Positions 43,505 through 52,169 of a stretch of DNA of 64,000 nucleotides are shown piece by piece. The notes beneath the pieces were generated by a model. It was given only the letters and a program-made list of their open reading frames with translations. It was not told the origin of the DNA and searched no databases. Every line of letters starts with the position of its first letter. The stretch's first letter is position 1. The stretch is from Rhodocaloribacter litoris (GTDB lineage Bacteria; Bacteroidota; Rhodothermia; Rhodothermales; ISCAR-4553): NCBI RefSeq assembly GCF_011682235.2, contig NZ_CP076718.1, positions 2,803,134 through 2,867,133 of the forward strand. The letters are read 5' to 3'. Both the position numbers and the translations under genes were made by a program.

Positions 43505-44464
43505 TTAGGGGGGCGGGAAGCGCTGGAAGAACGCCCAGATCAATGTATTGGCATCAATGGCGGTCGATGGTGTGTCCGCGCGAGGTCTCGGCTTTCGTCC
43601 TCCGGGCCAGGCATGCCCACCATCTTCGGTCAAATACATTTCAATTTCTGCGCCCGCGTCACAGGAGAACCATGTGGTGAGGGAATAGTCCTTGAATGTG
43701 ATCGACCGAGGGGAGGGGGCACAGCCATTGACTTCTCCCCAAACCGTGAGCACGGAGTCAACCGATGGAAATACATATCCTCCCAGGCCTTCACCACCCT
43801 TATACGGCACGACCGTGTCGCGCACCGAATGCAGATGTAAGATGGGCATGGGGTGTGCTGGGCGGCAGTCGTTGACTACCATGGTACCACTCACTATCGC
43901 CACTGCTGCGATCCGATCGGCGACTTCACAGGCCAGCCGGTAGGCCATCATGCCGCCGTTGGACATGCCGGCCACATAGACTCGCTGAGGGTCGATCCGA
44001 TAGGTAGCCACCAGATGACCGATCAGTGCGCTGATGAAGGCTACATCATCGACGTTCTGTTCGACAGGCTCGCCACAGCAGGTCCCTGCATTCCACATAC
44101 GCAGGCGCAACGGTCCACGGCTGGGGATTCCTTCCGGGTATGCGACGACGAATTCATCGGCTGTAGCCTTGTCGGTGAACCGGTAATCCCGCTCGAACTG
44201 CCATGCATCACCCCCCAGGCCATGGAGTGCTATGACGAGCGGATAGGGATCGGCACTGTCGGCGTAGCTAGGTGGCAGATTGAGGAGGTAGGTACGCAGG
44301 CGTCCGTCTACCATCAGCGTGTCGTATAGACGATGCGAGGGAGCAGGCACGGGCGTGTAGCTACTGCAACCAACCGCTCCCAGCAGAGCAATCAGGTTGC
44401 AGCACAAGACGAGACGATCACTTGAAGTACGCACACGTACCGGATGCATTGCGAACAGCTTCAT
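43505..44464 (-). CDS. Lipoprotein esterase of the PHB depolymerase/feruloyl esterase (LpqC) type
   Basis: Alpha/beta hydrolase of 319 residues, secreted as a lipoprotein (lipobox LGAVGC). The oxyanion region is LVIALHGLGGDAWQF, the nucleophile Ser lies in VYVAGMSNGGMMAYRLA, and the acid/base are probably in LHLHSVRDTVVPYKG and EDGGHAWPGG. It likely hydrolyses polymer or hydroxycinnamate-type esters outside the cell; the substrate is inferred. The ATG overlaps the previous stop by 3 bases. The LytS gene follows after 74 bases, which may place all four genes in one transcript. Confidence 0.87.
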   Translation of the reverse strand: MKLFAMHPVRVRTSSDRLVLCCNLIALLGAVGCSSYTPVPAPSHRLYDTLMVDGRLRTYLLNLPPSYADSADPYPLVIALHGLGGDAWQFERDYRFTDKATADEFVVAYPEGIPSRGPLRLRMWNAGTCCGEPVEQNVDDVAFISALIGHLVATYRIDPQRVYVAGMSNGGMMAYRLACEVADRIAAVAIVSGTMVVNDCRPAHPMPILHLHSVRDTVVPYKGGEGLGGYVFPSVDSVLTVWGEVNGCAPSPRSITFKDYSLTTWFSCDAGAEIEMYLTEDGGHAWPGGRKPRPRADTPSTAIDANTLIWAFFQRFPPP

Positions 44465-44862
44465 TGAGATCCCTCCCGGCGGGCTTTCATCCGTTTTTTC
44501 AGTTCCTGCTTCAGTTGCTCCTTGTTTCGTTGATACGTCGCGAACTGAGCATCGGTCAGGACCCTACGCAGTTCCTTATCTTTCTGCTCGTTCAAGGCTC
44601 GCAATGCTTTGAGTTTTGCCAGCCTTCTGTCGTTGCTCATTATGACGGTCTCATTCTTCCGGGCGTAGGTGAGGTTGATCTGCCGGACCTGCTCAATCTG
44701 TGTGCTGTCGGTCAGGGCAAGCAATTCGGTGAGGTAGTCGGTCAGAAGCGCTGCGCGCTCCTCCGGGGTGCTCTCGGCGAAGATGTCCTGTTGAGCACGG
44801 GCAGGACCGCTCGTCGCTCCCACGGTAAGCAGGAGCACAACGACATAGGTGAGGTTTCTCAT
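44461..44862 (-). CDS. Small exported helical protein
   Basis: A 133-residue protein with a signal peptide (ends SGPARAQ) and a highly charged helical body (TYARKNETVIMSNDRRLAKL, KELRRVLTDAQFATYQRNKE). It resembles Spy/LTxxQ-like or heavy-metal-resistance small periplasmic proteins, but no signature is decisive. It is the first gene of the esterase-LytS-LytTR group. Confidence 0.7.
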   Translation of the reverse strand: MRNLTYVVVLLLTVGATSGPARAQQDIFAESTPEERAALLTDYLTELLALTDSTQIEQVRQINLTYARKNETVIMSNDRRLAKLKALRALNEQKDKELRRVLTDAQFATYQRNKEQLKQELKKRMKARREGSQ

Positions 44863-45106
44863 CGGACGCTGGAGTTCAGGTTCAGGAGTAGTTTCGGAAC
44901 GAAAGCTATGCTTGAATGCCTTGTCCGGCAGCCGAAGCGACATGAAACCGAAAAAAACGAGGGTGAAACACTCGTTCTGAAGTATGAGACGATCAAGTCT
45001 TGAGTGTACTGGCAAGCTTATAGTGATGGGTAAAGCCGTCACAGGTTTAGACGGACATCGTCCGTGGTCATGTGCCACGACACCGTGGCGGCCGCGTTGT
45101 GTGCCG

Positions 45107-45740
45107 CTACCCATGCCTCGACCTCGCGCCGTACCGCCTCGATCGAACCGACGATGGCCCAGGCATTGCTGCACAACACACTGAATTCCATACTATGGTC
45201 TCGCGGGAGAAGCAGCCCCGCACTTTCACCGTATGCAGCCGCACCGTGGCGAAGGTTGCTGTGGTCGGGTTGGTCGTGCGCAGGTGCCGCTCGTGCTCGG
45301 CCGGGAAGTTGTAGAAAGCCGAGCGCTGCTCTCGGTCCCTGGCCAGGCAGTCGGCCGCCTTCGGGTACCTGGCCTCGTGGGCGGCGATGAAGAAGTCGAA
45401 GGCTGCCTCGGCCTTCTCCTTGGTCTCGGCCAGGGAGATCTCGTGCATGCGCTGCTTCGTCTTCAGCTGCTACGACCTGGGCAGGGTGTTTAAGACGTTG
45501 GCCGTCTTATGCACTCGGCACGGCGGCCAGTGCGTCTGGCTGTAGACTTCCGTGCAAGGTGCTCCAGAAGCCGAGGGTTCCGTCGCCCACGGCTGCTCAG
45601 CCCTGGAGCAACCGTTCCCAGGAGCGCGGCCGGTGCCTCTGAGGGGGCACCGGTCGAGACGCCCTTGAGATACAAGTGCTTCCAGCGAACGCGTCTTGCG
45701 CATGTACTTCGGCAGGGCTGTCGAAGCGACATGCCCGGGC
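45107..45740 (-). pseudogene. IS256 (Mutator)-family transposase relic 1
   Basis: The minus strand encodes fragments of an IS256-type transposase in several frames: RWKHLYLKGVSTG, then GDGTLGFWSTLHGSL, then HKTANVLNTLP, then AETKEKAEAAFDFFIAAHEA and YPKAADCLARDREQRSAFYN. The C-terminal match (FATVRLHTVKVRGCFSR) then loses similarity. Frames shift and a large middle part is missing, so the gene is inactive. Confidence 0.75.
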
Positions 45741-45948
45741 TGTTCCTATACCCTGGATTTTGAAGCTACTGATGTTGCGTAGATGTTGCGTACTTGAAGC
45801 TGTTCCACCACACGACGGCCAGTCTTGCCAGTGTCACCAATCACAAAAAAATTTCTCTAATTCTGTGAATCATTTTGCATTTATTGTATGATATGTTGTT
45901 ATGTTAAGTTTTTTGCGTTCATGATGGCTTTTGACAGGGCTGCGTTCT

Positions 45949-46449
45949 TCAAATCATGAATAGTAGAATTATTAACAAAGCAGATGCCAGGCTCGCAAAG
46001 ACTGTCCTGATTGAATTCCATAGGTTCCAACGTGATTCAAAGTCTTGACGAAACGCTCTTTGCATTGTTTCACTCATGGTATCGACATCCAGAGTTTGTA
46101 TTTTGTTATTCAGCGGTATGTTAATAGTGATTGTCGGTAATTGGACGCCGAGAAGATAGGCGAGTGTGGCGAATATTATAAGTATATATCTAGTTTCAAA
46201 TTGTGCGATACCAAGCACAGTCGCGATAATCAAGGCCACAACTGAACCAACCCATAACGACACAAAAAACGGCTGATTATTTTGAATAATGCGATCCATC
46301 ACTTGAAAAGCTCGAATGAAATCCGAGTCATTTAAACTCTTTATGCCAGGCATCACCACTAGGGCAAAAGCAAGCAAAAAGCCTGCAACCAGGGAACACA
46401 GAAATGTAGCCAAGATCAATGCAATTTGAAAGATTCCCTCACTTGACAT
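45949..46449 (-). CDS. DUF1772 (anthrone oxygenase-like) membrane protein
   Basis: A 166-residue protein with four membrane segments (about 8-30, 55-80, 83-100, 145-166). ALVVMPGIKSLNDSDFIRAF and QVMDRIIQNNQPFFVSLWV fit DUF1772. The ATG at 46449 is preceded by GAGGA on the minus strand. Its base composition is far more AT-rich than anything else in the window, including long A/T runs in the flanks, which points to recent transfer from a different source. A role in metabolism is not assignable. Confidence 0.75.
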   Translation of the reverse strand: MSSEGIFQIALILATFLCSLVAGFLLAFALVVMPGIKSLNDSDFIRAFQVMDRIIQNNQPFFVSLWVGSVVALIIATVLGIAQFETRYILIIFATLAYLLGVQLPTITINIPLNNKIQTLDVDTMSETMQRAFRQDFESRWNLWNSIRTVFASLASALLIILLFMI

Positions 46450-46509
46450 GGAAAAATCCTCGTTCTTGTATGAATGTGCTAACACCGAGGTGAAGGATGC
46501 CGTTAGGCG

Positions 46510-46715
46510 TTACCTTGAACCGTCTCGGGAAAACCGGAGGCTTGGTTGGTTGAATACCGCTTCGATGAGATCTTCCTCACAGCGGCTGTAGTAGACTTCT
46601 TCGTACTCGACCGGTGGAAGGTAACCCTGTGATCCGAGTAAGCGATGATGGCTAAACTACCATACCCACTCCAGAACGGCAAACTCGACGTTCTCACGCG
46701 TTTACGCACGGACCA
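46510..46715 (-). pseudogene. C-terminal remnant of an IS3-family OrfB
   Basis: The minus strand reads ENVEFAVLEWVWWF, a stop, then SHHRLLGSQGYLPPVEYEEV and a tail. This matches the extreme C-terminus of IS3-family OrfB proteins (the HRRLH...GYxPPxEYE region). The internal stop and the missing catalytic part show it is a relic. Confidence 0.65.
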
Positions 46716-46826
46716 GGTCGTGTCCCGATTGCTGTAAAAAGGTTTGAGATGGAAAAGGCCAGCGTCTTCCGTTAGGCCGGGGTTGCTTTCAGACAATCCA
46801 TGAACCCAACGACCCACGATGGCCCT

Positions 46827-47560
46827 ATGCTCCAGGTTACGCTCGACGCCAACCAGGTCCAAGACCTCTTCACCGGAGACGATCCCTTGCGTGCGCTCCT
46901 CGAACCAGTACTCAACCAGATCCTCGAAGCCGAGACGACCGGGCATCTCGGTGCCGAGCCCTACGCGCGCACCCAGCCCCGGCAAGCCTACGGCTATCGG
47001 GCCCGGCGCTTGACCACACGCGTGGGCATGCTGACGCTGTGCGTGCCCCGGAGCCGCGACGACTCATCCTCGTCTGCCAGGAGTTCAATTGATGCGCAAC
47101 GTCCTCGGGGCCACGCCCGGGGCCCACCACGCGCAGCTGGTCGATCATCTGCGCCGGCTCTTTCGCCGTGAGAGCGGGACCGAGGCCCGTCTCGGACGCA
47201 CGTCCGAGACGCATTGCGCAACTGGTCGCGGTCTTTGAGGGACAAGGCCGATGTGGCGCGGGCAGTCCCGGAAGGCGGTCTGGAGGCTGCGATGCAGGTG
47301 TTGGTCTGGCCTTTCCGTCGTCGTCTTCGCACGATGAACATGCTTGAGCGCTTGAACGAGGAGATCCGCCGGCGCGAGCGGGTGCTTTGGATCTTTCCCG
47401 ACGTGGCTTCAGCGGTTCGTCTTGTCAGGGCGCTGCCGGCCGAGCAGCACGAGACGCGGCTTTTCGGGCCGTCGGTATTTTGACCTGGAGTCGACCTGGC
47501 ATTGGAAGCGCGCCCGTGCCGCCCCAGAGGCGGCTGAAGATCCGGTACGATCAGCTGCTT
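46827..47560 (+). pseudogene. IS256-family transposase relic 2
   Basis: The plus strand starts with MLQVTLDANQVQDLFTGDDP and LEPVLNQILEAETTGHLGAE, the standard IS256-type N-terminus. It then jumps to NVLGATPGAHHAQLVDHLRR, then RTMNMLERLNEEIRRRERVL and RYFDLESTWHWKRARAA in other frames. Several internal deletions and frameshifts are present. It is a different copy from the relic at 45107, as the retained parts differ. Confidence 0.75.
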
Positions 47561-47730
47561 AGCGACCCAGCCAGGCGAAAGGCGTTTTTACAGCACTATT
47601 TGACTTGATCGGCAGATGGCTGCCAGAATCTGTCCATTGCACTTTATTCCATTGAAGCGGGTGAAACCCGCCTTGGAGTTAACCCGGTTTGGTGGACTAT
47701 CTTCCACTTACGAACAACGAAGAGGTCCCC

Positions 47731-48045
47731 ATGCCACGAACACGTCCCGCGTATCCTACCGAGTTCCGCCAGCGACTCGTCGAACTGGCTCAGGCCGGTC
47801 GTAGCCCGCGTGAACTCGCTGAAGAATTTGAACCCTCCGAACAAACCATCCGCACCTGGATCAAACAAGCTGAGCGCGACGAGGGTACCCGCACCGACGG
47901 GCTCACCTCGAGAGAGCGCGAGGAGCTGCGCCAACTCCGCAAGGAGAACCGTCGTCTCCAGCAGGAGCGCGACATCCTGGCAAAGGCCGCGGCCTGGTTT
48001 GCTCAGGAGACGAACGTGATACCGAAGCGATCTTCACGTTCATAG
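47731..48045 (+). CDS. IS3-family transposase OrfA
   Basis: A 104-residue protein with an HTH (FRQRLVELAQAGRSPRELAE then EFEPSEQTIRTWIKQ) and a C-terminal leucine-zipper-like helix (EELRQLRKENRRLQQERDIL). It overlaps the OrfB frame by -1, the usual arrangement for producing OrfAB by frameshifting. The exact slippery site was not identified. Confidence 0.9.
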   Translation: MPRTRPAYPTEFRQRLVELAQAGRSPRELAEEFEPSEQTIRTWIKQAERDEGTRTDGLTSREREELRQLRKENRRLQQERDILAKAAAWFAQETNVIPKRSSRS

Positions 48046-48077
48046 ACGCCCACCAGGCCGAATTCCCCATCCGCGTC

Positions 48078-48905
48078 ATGTGTGCAGTCCTGGCGGTCTC
48101 CACCAGCGGCTACTACGCCTGGCGCAACCGAGTCCCTTCCCAGCGAGCCCGAGACGACGCGATGCTGACCGAGCAGATCCATGCCATCCACGCGTGGTCC
48201 CGCGGCACCTATGGCGCCCCCCGTATCCATGCCGAACTCAAGGATCAAGGCGTGCATGTGGGGTGCAAGCGTGTAGCTCGTTTGATGCGAGCAGCCGGCT
48301 TGCACGGCATTAGCCGCCGCAAAGGACCCACCACGACGCGGCGGAGGGAGGGAGCTAGACCCGCGCCGGATCTCGTCGAGCGGGATTTCACCGCGACCGA
48401 GCCGAACCAGTTGTGGGTGGCCGACATCACCTACGTGCCGACGGCGGCCGGCTTCCTGTACCTGGCTGTTGTGCTCGACGCGTTCAGTCGCCGTATCGTG
48501 GGCTGGTCGATGGCCAATCACTTGAGGACGGAGCTGGTGGTCGCCGCGTTGGAGATGGCGCTTGAGCAGCGGAAGCCGGAGGCGGTCATCCATCACTCCG
48601 ACCAGGGGTCGCAGTACACCTCGATTGCCTTCGGGGTGCACTGTCGGGAAGCGGGTGTGGAGCCGTCAATGGGCTCGGTCGGTGACTGCTACGATAACGC
48701 CATGTGCGAGAGCTTCTTCGCTACGCTTGAATGCGAACTCATCGACCGTGAGGCCTTCGCGACGCGGGCCGAGGCGCGGATGGCGATCTTCGACTACATT
48801 GAAGGGTGGTACAACCCGCATCGGCGGCACTCGGCCCTGGAGTATCAGTCGCCGGTGAGCTACGAAAGAAGACACCAATCACAGGTCGCAGCCGAAAGCT
48901 GCTGA
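48078..48905 (+). CDS. IS3-family transposase OrfB
   Basis: DDE integrase of 275 residues from the ATG at 48078; in the OrfAB fusion the frame is open further upstream. Catalytic residues lie in WVADITYVPT, IHHSDQGSQYTSIAF and NAMCESFFATLECELID. The C-terminal YNPHRRHSALEYQSPVSYE is typical of the family. It appears complete. Confidence 0.93.
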   Translation: MCAVLAVSTSGYYAWRNRVPSQRARDDAMLTEQIHAIHAWSRGTYGAPRIHAELKDQGVHVGCKRVARLMRAAGLHGISRRKGPTTTRRREGARPAPDLVERDFTATEPNQLWVADITYVPTAAGFLYLAVVLDAFSRRIVGWSMANHLRTELVVAALEMALEQRKPEAVIHHSDQGSQYTSIAFGVHCREAGVEPSMGSVGDCYDNAMCESFFATLECELIDREAFATRAEARMAIFDYIEGWYNPHRRHSALEYQSPVSYERRHQSQVAAESC

Positions 48906-48931
48906 CTGTCCACTAAAGCGGGGTAACTCCA

Positions 48932-49636
48932 CCCCTAACCGGTCTGTACGTTACGCAAGCTGTCTACGGCTATAGTGCCTCTGAACTTCGGGATGTGGTG
49001 TTTGTGCAGTACGAGATCACTAACGACGCGACTGAGGCGTTCACCGATCTCTACATCGGGTTCTTTGCCGATGTGGACCTCGATATGGGGCGCTGCTACT
49101 CGTTGATTGCCAATGCGACAGGCTACGATACAGCCCGTGCCCTTTCTTACACCTATCCCCGTGCGGCGGCTGGAGACCAAGATCTAGGGTGTCCCATTCT
49201 CGTATTCGGTTTGGCCTTTCTGGAATCGCCGGTCGCATCGGAGGCTCCTCATACGGTTACTAGTCATACTATTTTGCGAAAGAATGTAGGTCCCGAGTAT
49301 GATTTTAGTGAGGCAACCTTGCGAAATCCTCAAGATGTGCTTTACCGGTTACAAGGCCTCTCCAGCCAGGGAGACCCTATGATCGATCCGACCACAGATA
49401 CCCCAACGTCCTACGCCTTTACGGGTGATCCTGTCACGCAAACCGGCTGGTTGGATGTTCCCATTGACGTTCGGAGCCTGACGGCAGCCGGTCCGTTCTC
49501 GCTGGCGCAGGGTCAAAAAAAGAGGTTCACCGTGGCCCTCATTGTTGCTCAGGGTAGCGTGTTGTCGGAGGCCCTTACGCATCTCCGGCAGCAAGTTGAT
49601 TTAGTCAGAAGTCAGGCTGGATTATGGCGTTTTTAA
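48932..49636 (+). pseudogene. 3' part of a secreted-protein gene cut by IS3-family element 2
   Basis: The frame is open right up to the IS end and codes for LTGLYVTQAVYGYSASELRD then VVFVQYEITNDATEAFTDLY and FFADVDLDMG. This is the kind of beta-rich domain seen in large secreted Rhodothermales and Bacteroidota proteins. The 5' part is not present on the other side of the element, so the insertion was followed by loss of sequence. No sorting domain follows. A start at 48995 (GTG) could give an internal fragment, but it is probably not functional. Confidence 0.65.
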
Positions 49637-49693
49637 GCCCGCTTCCCTAGAGATCAAGATAAACTGAAAATGCATACTTACCGCCAGGGATGG

Positions 49694-49830
49694 GCAGCTA
49701 AGCAGGCGCTGCACGCGGACCCAGGGCAGGTCGGTACCAGTTCAACCGTCATTGCTGTCGCTGTAGGTTTTCCCGACATTGAAGCGTGGTGCCCGCAGGC
49801 CCTGTGCCGGTGAGCGCCAAGTCGTTATGT
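49694..49830 (+). repeat. attC-like inverted repeat (candidate integron recombination site)
   Basis: The ends of this ~137-bp segment pair across a long loop. GGCGCT-CAC-CGG-CAGGGC can be read from 49706 to about 49730 with two single extra G bases, and its complement ends at 49817 (CCCTGTGCCGGTGAGCGCC). A TAA-type inverse core lies left (49699-49702) and CGTTATG right (49822-49828). The two extrahelical bases on one arm and the GTTAT core are attC features. The left core (GCTAAG) departs from the consensus RYYYAAC, so a relic is likely. It lies 58 bases after the truncated gene, in the right orientation relative to the integrase relic. Confidence 0.4.
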
Positions 49831-49864
49831 ATGTGCTCGCTCCTCATCCACCGGCGCGGGTGCT

Positions 49865-50010
49865 TCAGGACAGGTAGAAGGGGGTGGCGAGCCAGAAGAA
49901 GAGGCGCGTGCCGGGGAGGTCGTTGCTGCCGGTGATGAAGGGGCCGGTGGCGATGGCCGGGTCGATGCCGAGACGCTCGAGCAGCAGGGGGATGGTGGCT
50001 GCGAGGTCAC
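49865..50010 (-). pseudogene. Duplicated 3' end of an mgtE gene
   Basis: About 140 bases on the minus strand encode the last ~48 residues of an MgtE transporter (IDPAIATGPFITGSNDLPGT, then FFWLATPFYLS). They closely match the end of the complete mgtE 860 bases away at 50719, including the stop, with about nine of ten bases the same by eye. Similarity stops abruptly near 50010. This is either a remnant of a second copy or a partial duplication that marks an island boundary. Confidence 0.75.
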
Positions 50011-50097
50011 CGGTCGACCCAGGCGGGAAGCAGCGTTGGCTGAATCATGGTTTATCCTCGGGCGTTGCATCTGGACCCATCCATGTAGAGGAGAAAC

Positions 50098-50316
50098 ATG
50101 GATACGGCTCGTCCTGAATACCGAAGCGAGGTGCTCCGCGAACTGGAGCAAATCCCTCCCGAGTTCTTACCGGCCTTCCTGAAGCTGGTCCGCGCTTTCC
50201 GAGAAAGTGTCACGCTGCCTGCGGCTCAGGACAGCTTCCGCCAGGGATGGAAAGAGGCTCTCCGTGGCGAGACCCGGCCCGTCTCCGAACTCTGGGAGGA
50301 TCTCGATGCCGAGTGA
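50098..50316 (+). CDS. Antitoxin-like small protein
   Basis: A 72-residue protein (VLRELEQIPPEFLPAFLKLV then RAFRESVTLP) resembling the small antitoxins placed before RelE-type toxins. It has no clear DNA-binding domain of its own. The stop overlaps the toxin start by 11 bases, a typical toxin-antitoxin layout. The toxin is frameshifted, so it may no longer have a partner. Confidence 0.65.
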   Translation: MDTARPEYRSEVLRELEQIPPEFLPAFLKLVRAFRESVTLPAAQDSFRQGWKEALRGETRPVSELWEDLDAE

Positions 50317-50651
50317 AGAACGCCGGCGGGTGGAGGTTGCCTTTACGCCGGAGTTCAAGCGCAATATCCGGCGGCTTGCGCGGAAATACCGGCACATTCG
50401 GTCGGACGTGGCTCCGGTGATCCGTAGGATCGAGCAGGGCGAGACGCCGGGCGACCAGATCCGGGAGGCAGGTCAAAGTCCGGATCAGGAATAGCGATGC
50501 GCAGCGCGGCAAGAGCGGCGGTTACCGCATGCTGTATTACCTGAAGACCCCGGAGCGGATCATCCTGGTGACGATCTATTCGAAGACCGAACAGGGCGAC
50601 ATCACGGCGGAGGAGGTCCGGCGGATCATCCGGGCCCACGAGGCGGGGTGA
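50306..50651 (+). pseudogene. RelE/ParE-type toxin, frameshifted
   Basis: The first frame reads VEVAFTPEFKRNIRRLARKY then RHIRSDVAPVIRRIEQGETP and GDQI before losing similarity and stopping at 50494. Another frame continues QVKVRIRNSDAQRGKSGGYR, then MLYYLKTPERIILVTIYSK and a Glu-rich end to 50651. In related toxins these parts are joined by PGVGY-like residues. A deletion of about ten bases near 50460-50475 has broken the frame. GGAGGA precedes the ATG. Confidence 0.78.
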
Positions 50652-50718
50652 AGGCCGCGCATACCTTGGGGGGGAGCACCGGAGCCAGCGCAATCCGGCG
50701 TCACCCGGCGCCGGCGGC

Positions 50719-52128
50719 TCAGGACAGGTAGAAGTGGGTGGCGAGCCAGAAGAAGATGAGCGTGCCGAGGATATCGTTGCTGCCGGTGATGAAGGGACCG
50801 GTGGCGATGGCCGGGTCGATGCCGATGCGGTTGAGCAGCAGCGGGATGGTGGCGCCGATGACCGTGGCGAGCACGATCACGAGCATGAGCGCCGCGCCGG
50901 AGGTGAGGGCCAGCCGGGCCGGGTCGGCGATCTTGTCGGGGTAGAGGTGGCCGGCGGCGAGGATGAAGGCGCCCATGATGAGGGCGGCGATGAGGCCGTT
51001 GAGCAGGCCCACGAGCAGCTCCTTGAGCATGCGGCGGAGGATGTCGCTGGCCCAGACGTCGCCCGAGGCCAGGCCCTGCACGGCGATGGCGGAGCTCTGG
51101 ATGCCCGCGTTGCCGGCGGTGGCCATGACGATGGGGATGAAGCTGGCCAGCACCGGCACGACGGCCAGCGCGCCGGAGAAGTAGCCGATGACGAAGGCGG
51201 CCACGCCCGAGCCGACCATGCCGGCGAGGATCCACGGCAGGCGGCCCTGCACGATGCGCAGGACCGAGTCGGTGGGTTCTTCGCCGCCGGCCACGCCGCT
51301 CATGCGCTGGATGTCCTCCTCGGCCTCCTCGCGGATGACGTCCACCACGTCGTCGATGGTGATGCGCCCGATGAGCCGTCCCTGCTCGTCGACGACGGGG
51401 AGGGAGACCAGGTCGTAGCGTTCCATCAGCCGGGCCACCTCCTCCTGGTCCACGTCCGCCGTGACGTAGTCCACGTCCGGGTCCATGACGTCGCTGATGC
51501 GGGCGGCGGGGTCGGCGAGGAGGAGCTGCTTGAGCGAGACGATGCCCTGGAGGTGCCCGTCCTCGTCGACGGCGAAGACGCTGTAGACGTCCTCGACCAC
51601 GTCGGCGTGGCGGCGCAGCTCTTCGATGGCCTCGGCGACGGTCCAGGAGACGGGCACGGCCACGAACTCGCGGGCCATGAGGCCGCCGGCGGTGTCCTCC
51701 TCGTAGCCGAGCAGCTCCTGCAGGTCGGCGGCGTCCTCGAGGTGGGGCAGGACCGTCTGGGCCACCTCCTCGGGCAGGTCGGCCAGCACGTCGGCGGCGT
51801 CGTCGGTGTCGAGCTCGCCGAGCATGGCCGTCAGCCGCTGCGGGGACTCGGCCTCCAGGAGCTCGGCGCGGTAGTCGTCGTCGAGCTCGGCCAGCACTTC
51901 GCCGGCCTGCTCCACGGGCAGCCACTGGAACAGGTGGCGGGCCTCGTCGAAGGAGAGGTGCGCCATGAGCGAGGCCAGGTCGGCCGGGTGCAGGTCGGCC
52001 ACGATGTTGAGCACCATGCCGCGCTGCCCGGCCTCCAGGAGGCTGCGGATGTTGTCCACCAGCTCCTGGTCCACCTCGATCTCCGCCGGACGCATGCCCT
52101 CCTCTTCTATGATCCCGTCCTGCGTCAT
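50719..52128 (-). CDS. mgtE: Magnesium transporter MgtE
   Basis: Magnesium channel of 469 residues. The N-domain (about 30-135, LHPADLASLMAHLSFDEARH) is followed by two CBS domains (about 140-265, including DEDGHLQGIVSLKQLL and DEQGRLIGRITIDDVVDVI). Five membrane segments (about 290-469) carry SFIPIVMATAGNAGIQSSAI, the MgtE selectivity region. The ATG at 52128 (MTQDGIIEEEG) was chosen. It lies 41 bases after rsmA on the same strand. No magnesium riboswitch was seen in that gap. Confidence 0.95.
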   Translation of the reverse strand: MTQDGIIEEEGMRPAEIEVDQELVDNIRSLLEAGQRGMVLNIVADLHPADLASLMAHLSFDEARHLFQWLPVEQAGEVLAELDDDYRAELLEAESPQRLTAMLGELDTDDAADVLADLPEEVAQTVLPHLEDAADLQELLGYEEDTAGGLMAREFVAVPVSWTVAEAIEELRRHADVVEDVYSVFAVDEDGHLQGIVSLKQLLLADPAARISDVMDPDVDYVTADVDQEEVARLMERYDLVSLPVVDEQGRLIGRITIDDVVDVIREEAEEDIQRMSGVAGGEEPTDSVLRIVQGRLPWILAGMVGSGVAAFVIGYFSGALAVVPVLASFIPIVMATAGNAGIQSSAIAVQGLASGDVWASDILRRMLKELLVGLLNGLIAALIMGAFILAAGHLYPDKIADPARLALTSGAALMLVIVLATVIGATIPLLLNRIGIDPAIATGPFITGSNDILGTLIFFWLATHFYLS

Positions 52129-52169
52129 GTCGGTCTTCCGGTTGGCCGGTTCCCGGTGCCGGGACCGGT

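Larger units (their letters stand above)
47674..48931 (+). mobile_element. IS3-family insertion sequence 2
   Basis: A 1258-bp element with imperfect inverted ends of about 28 bp: left from 47674 (TGGAGTTAACCCGGTTTGGT...), right ending 48931 (complement TGGAGTTACCCCGCTTTAGT...). No clear target duplication is seen. Both reading frames are intact, so it may be active. It truncates the gene that continues at 48932. Confidence 0.87.

Noticed and set aside
46502..46777. Two copies of GTTAGGC, an exact attC core motif, at 46502 and 46771
   Set aside because: Neither has a matching upstream arm that would make the long imperfect hairpin of an attC site, and the DNA between them is an IS3-family remnant. 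A seven-base match alone is not enough.
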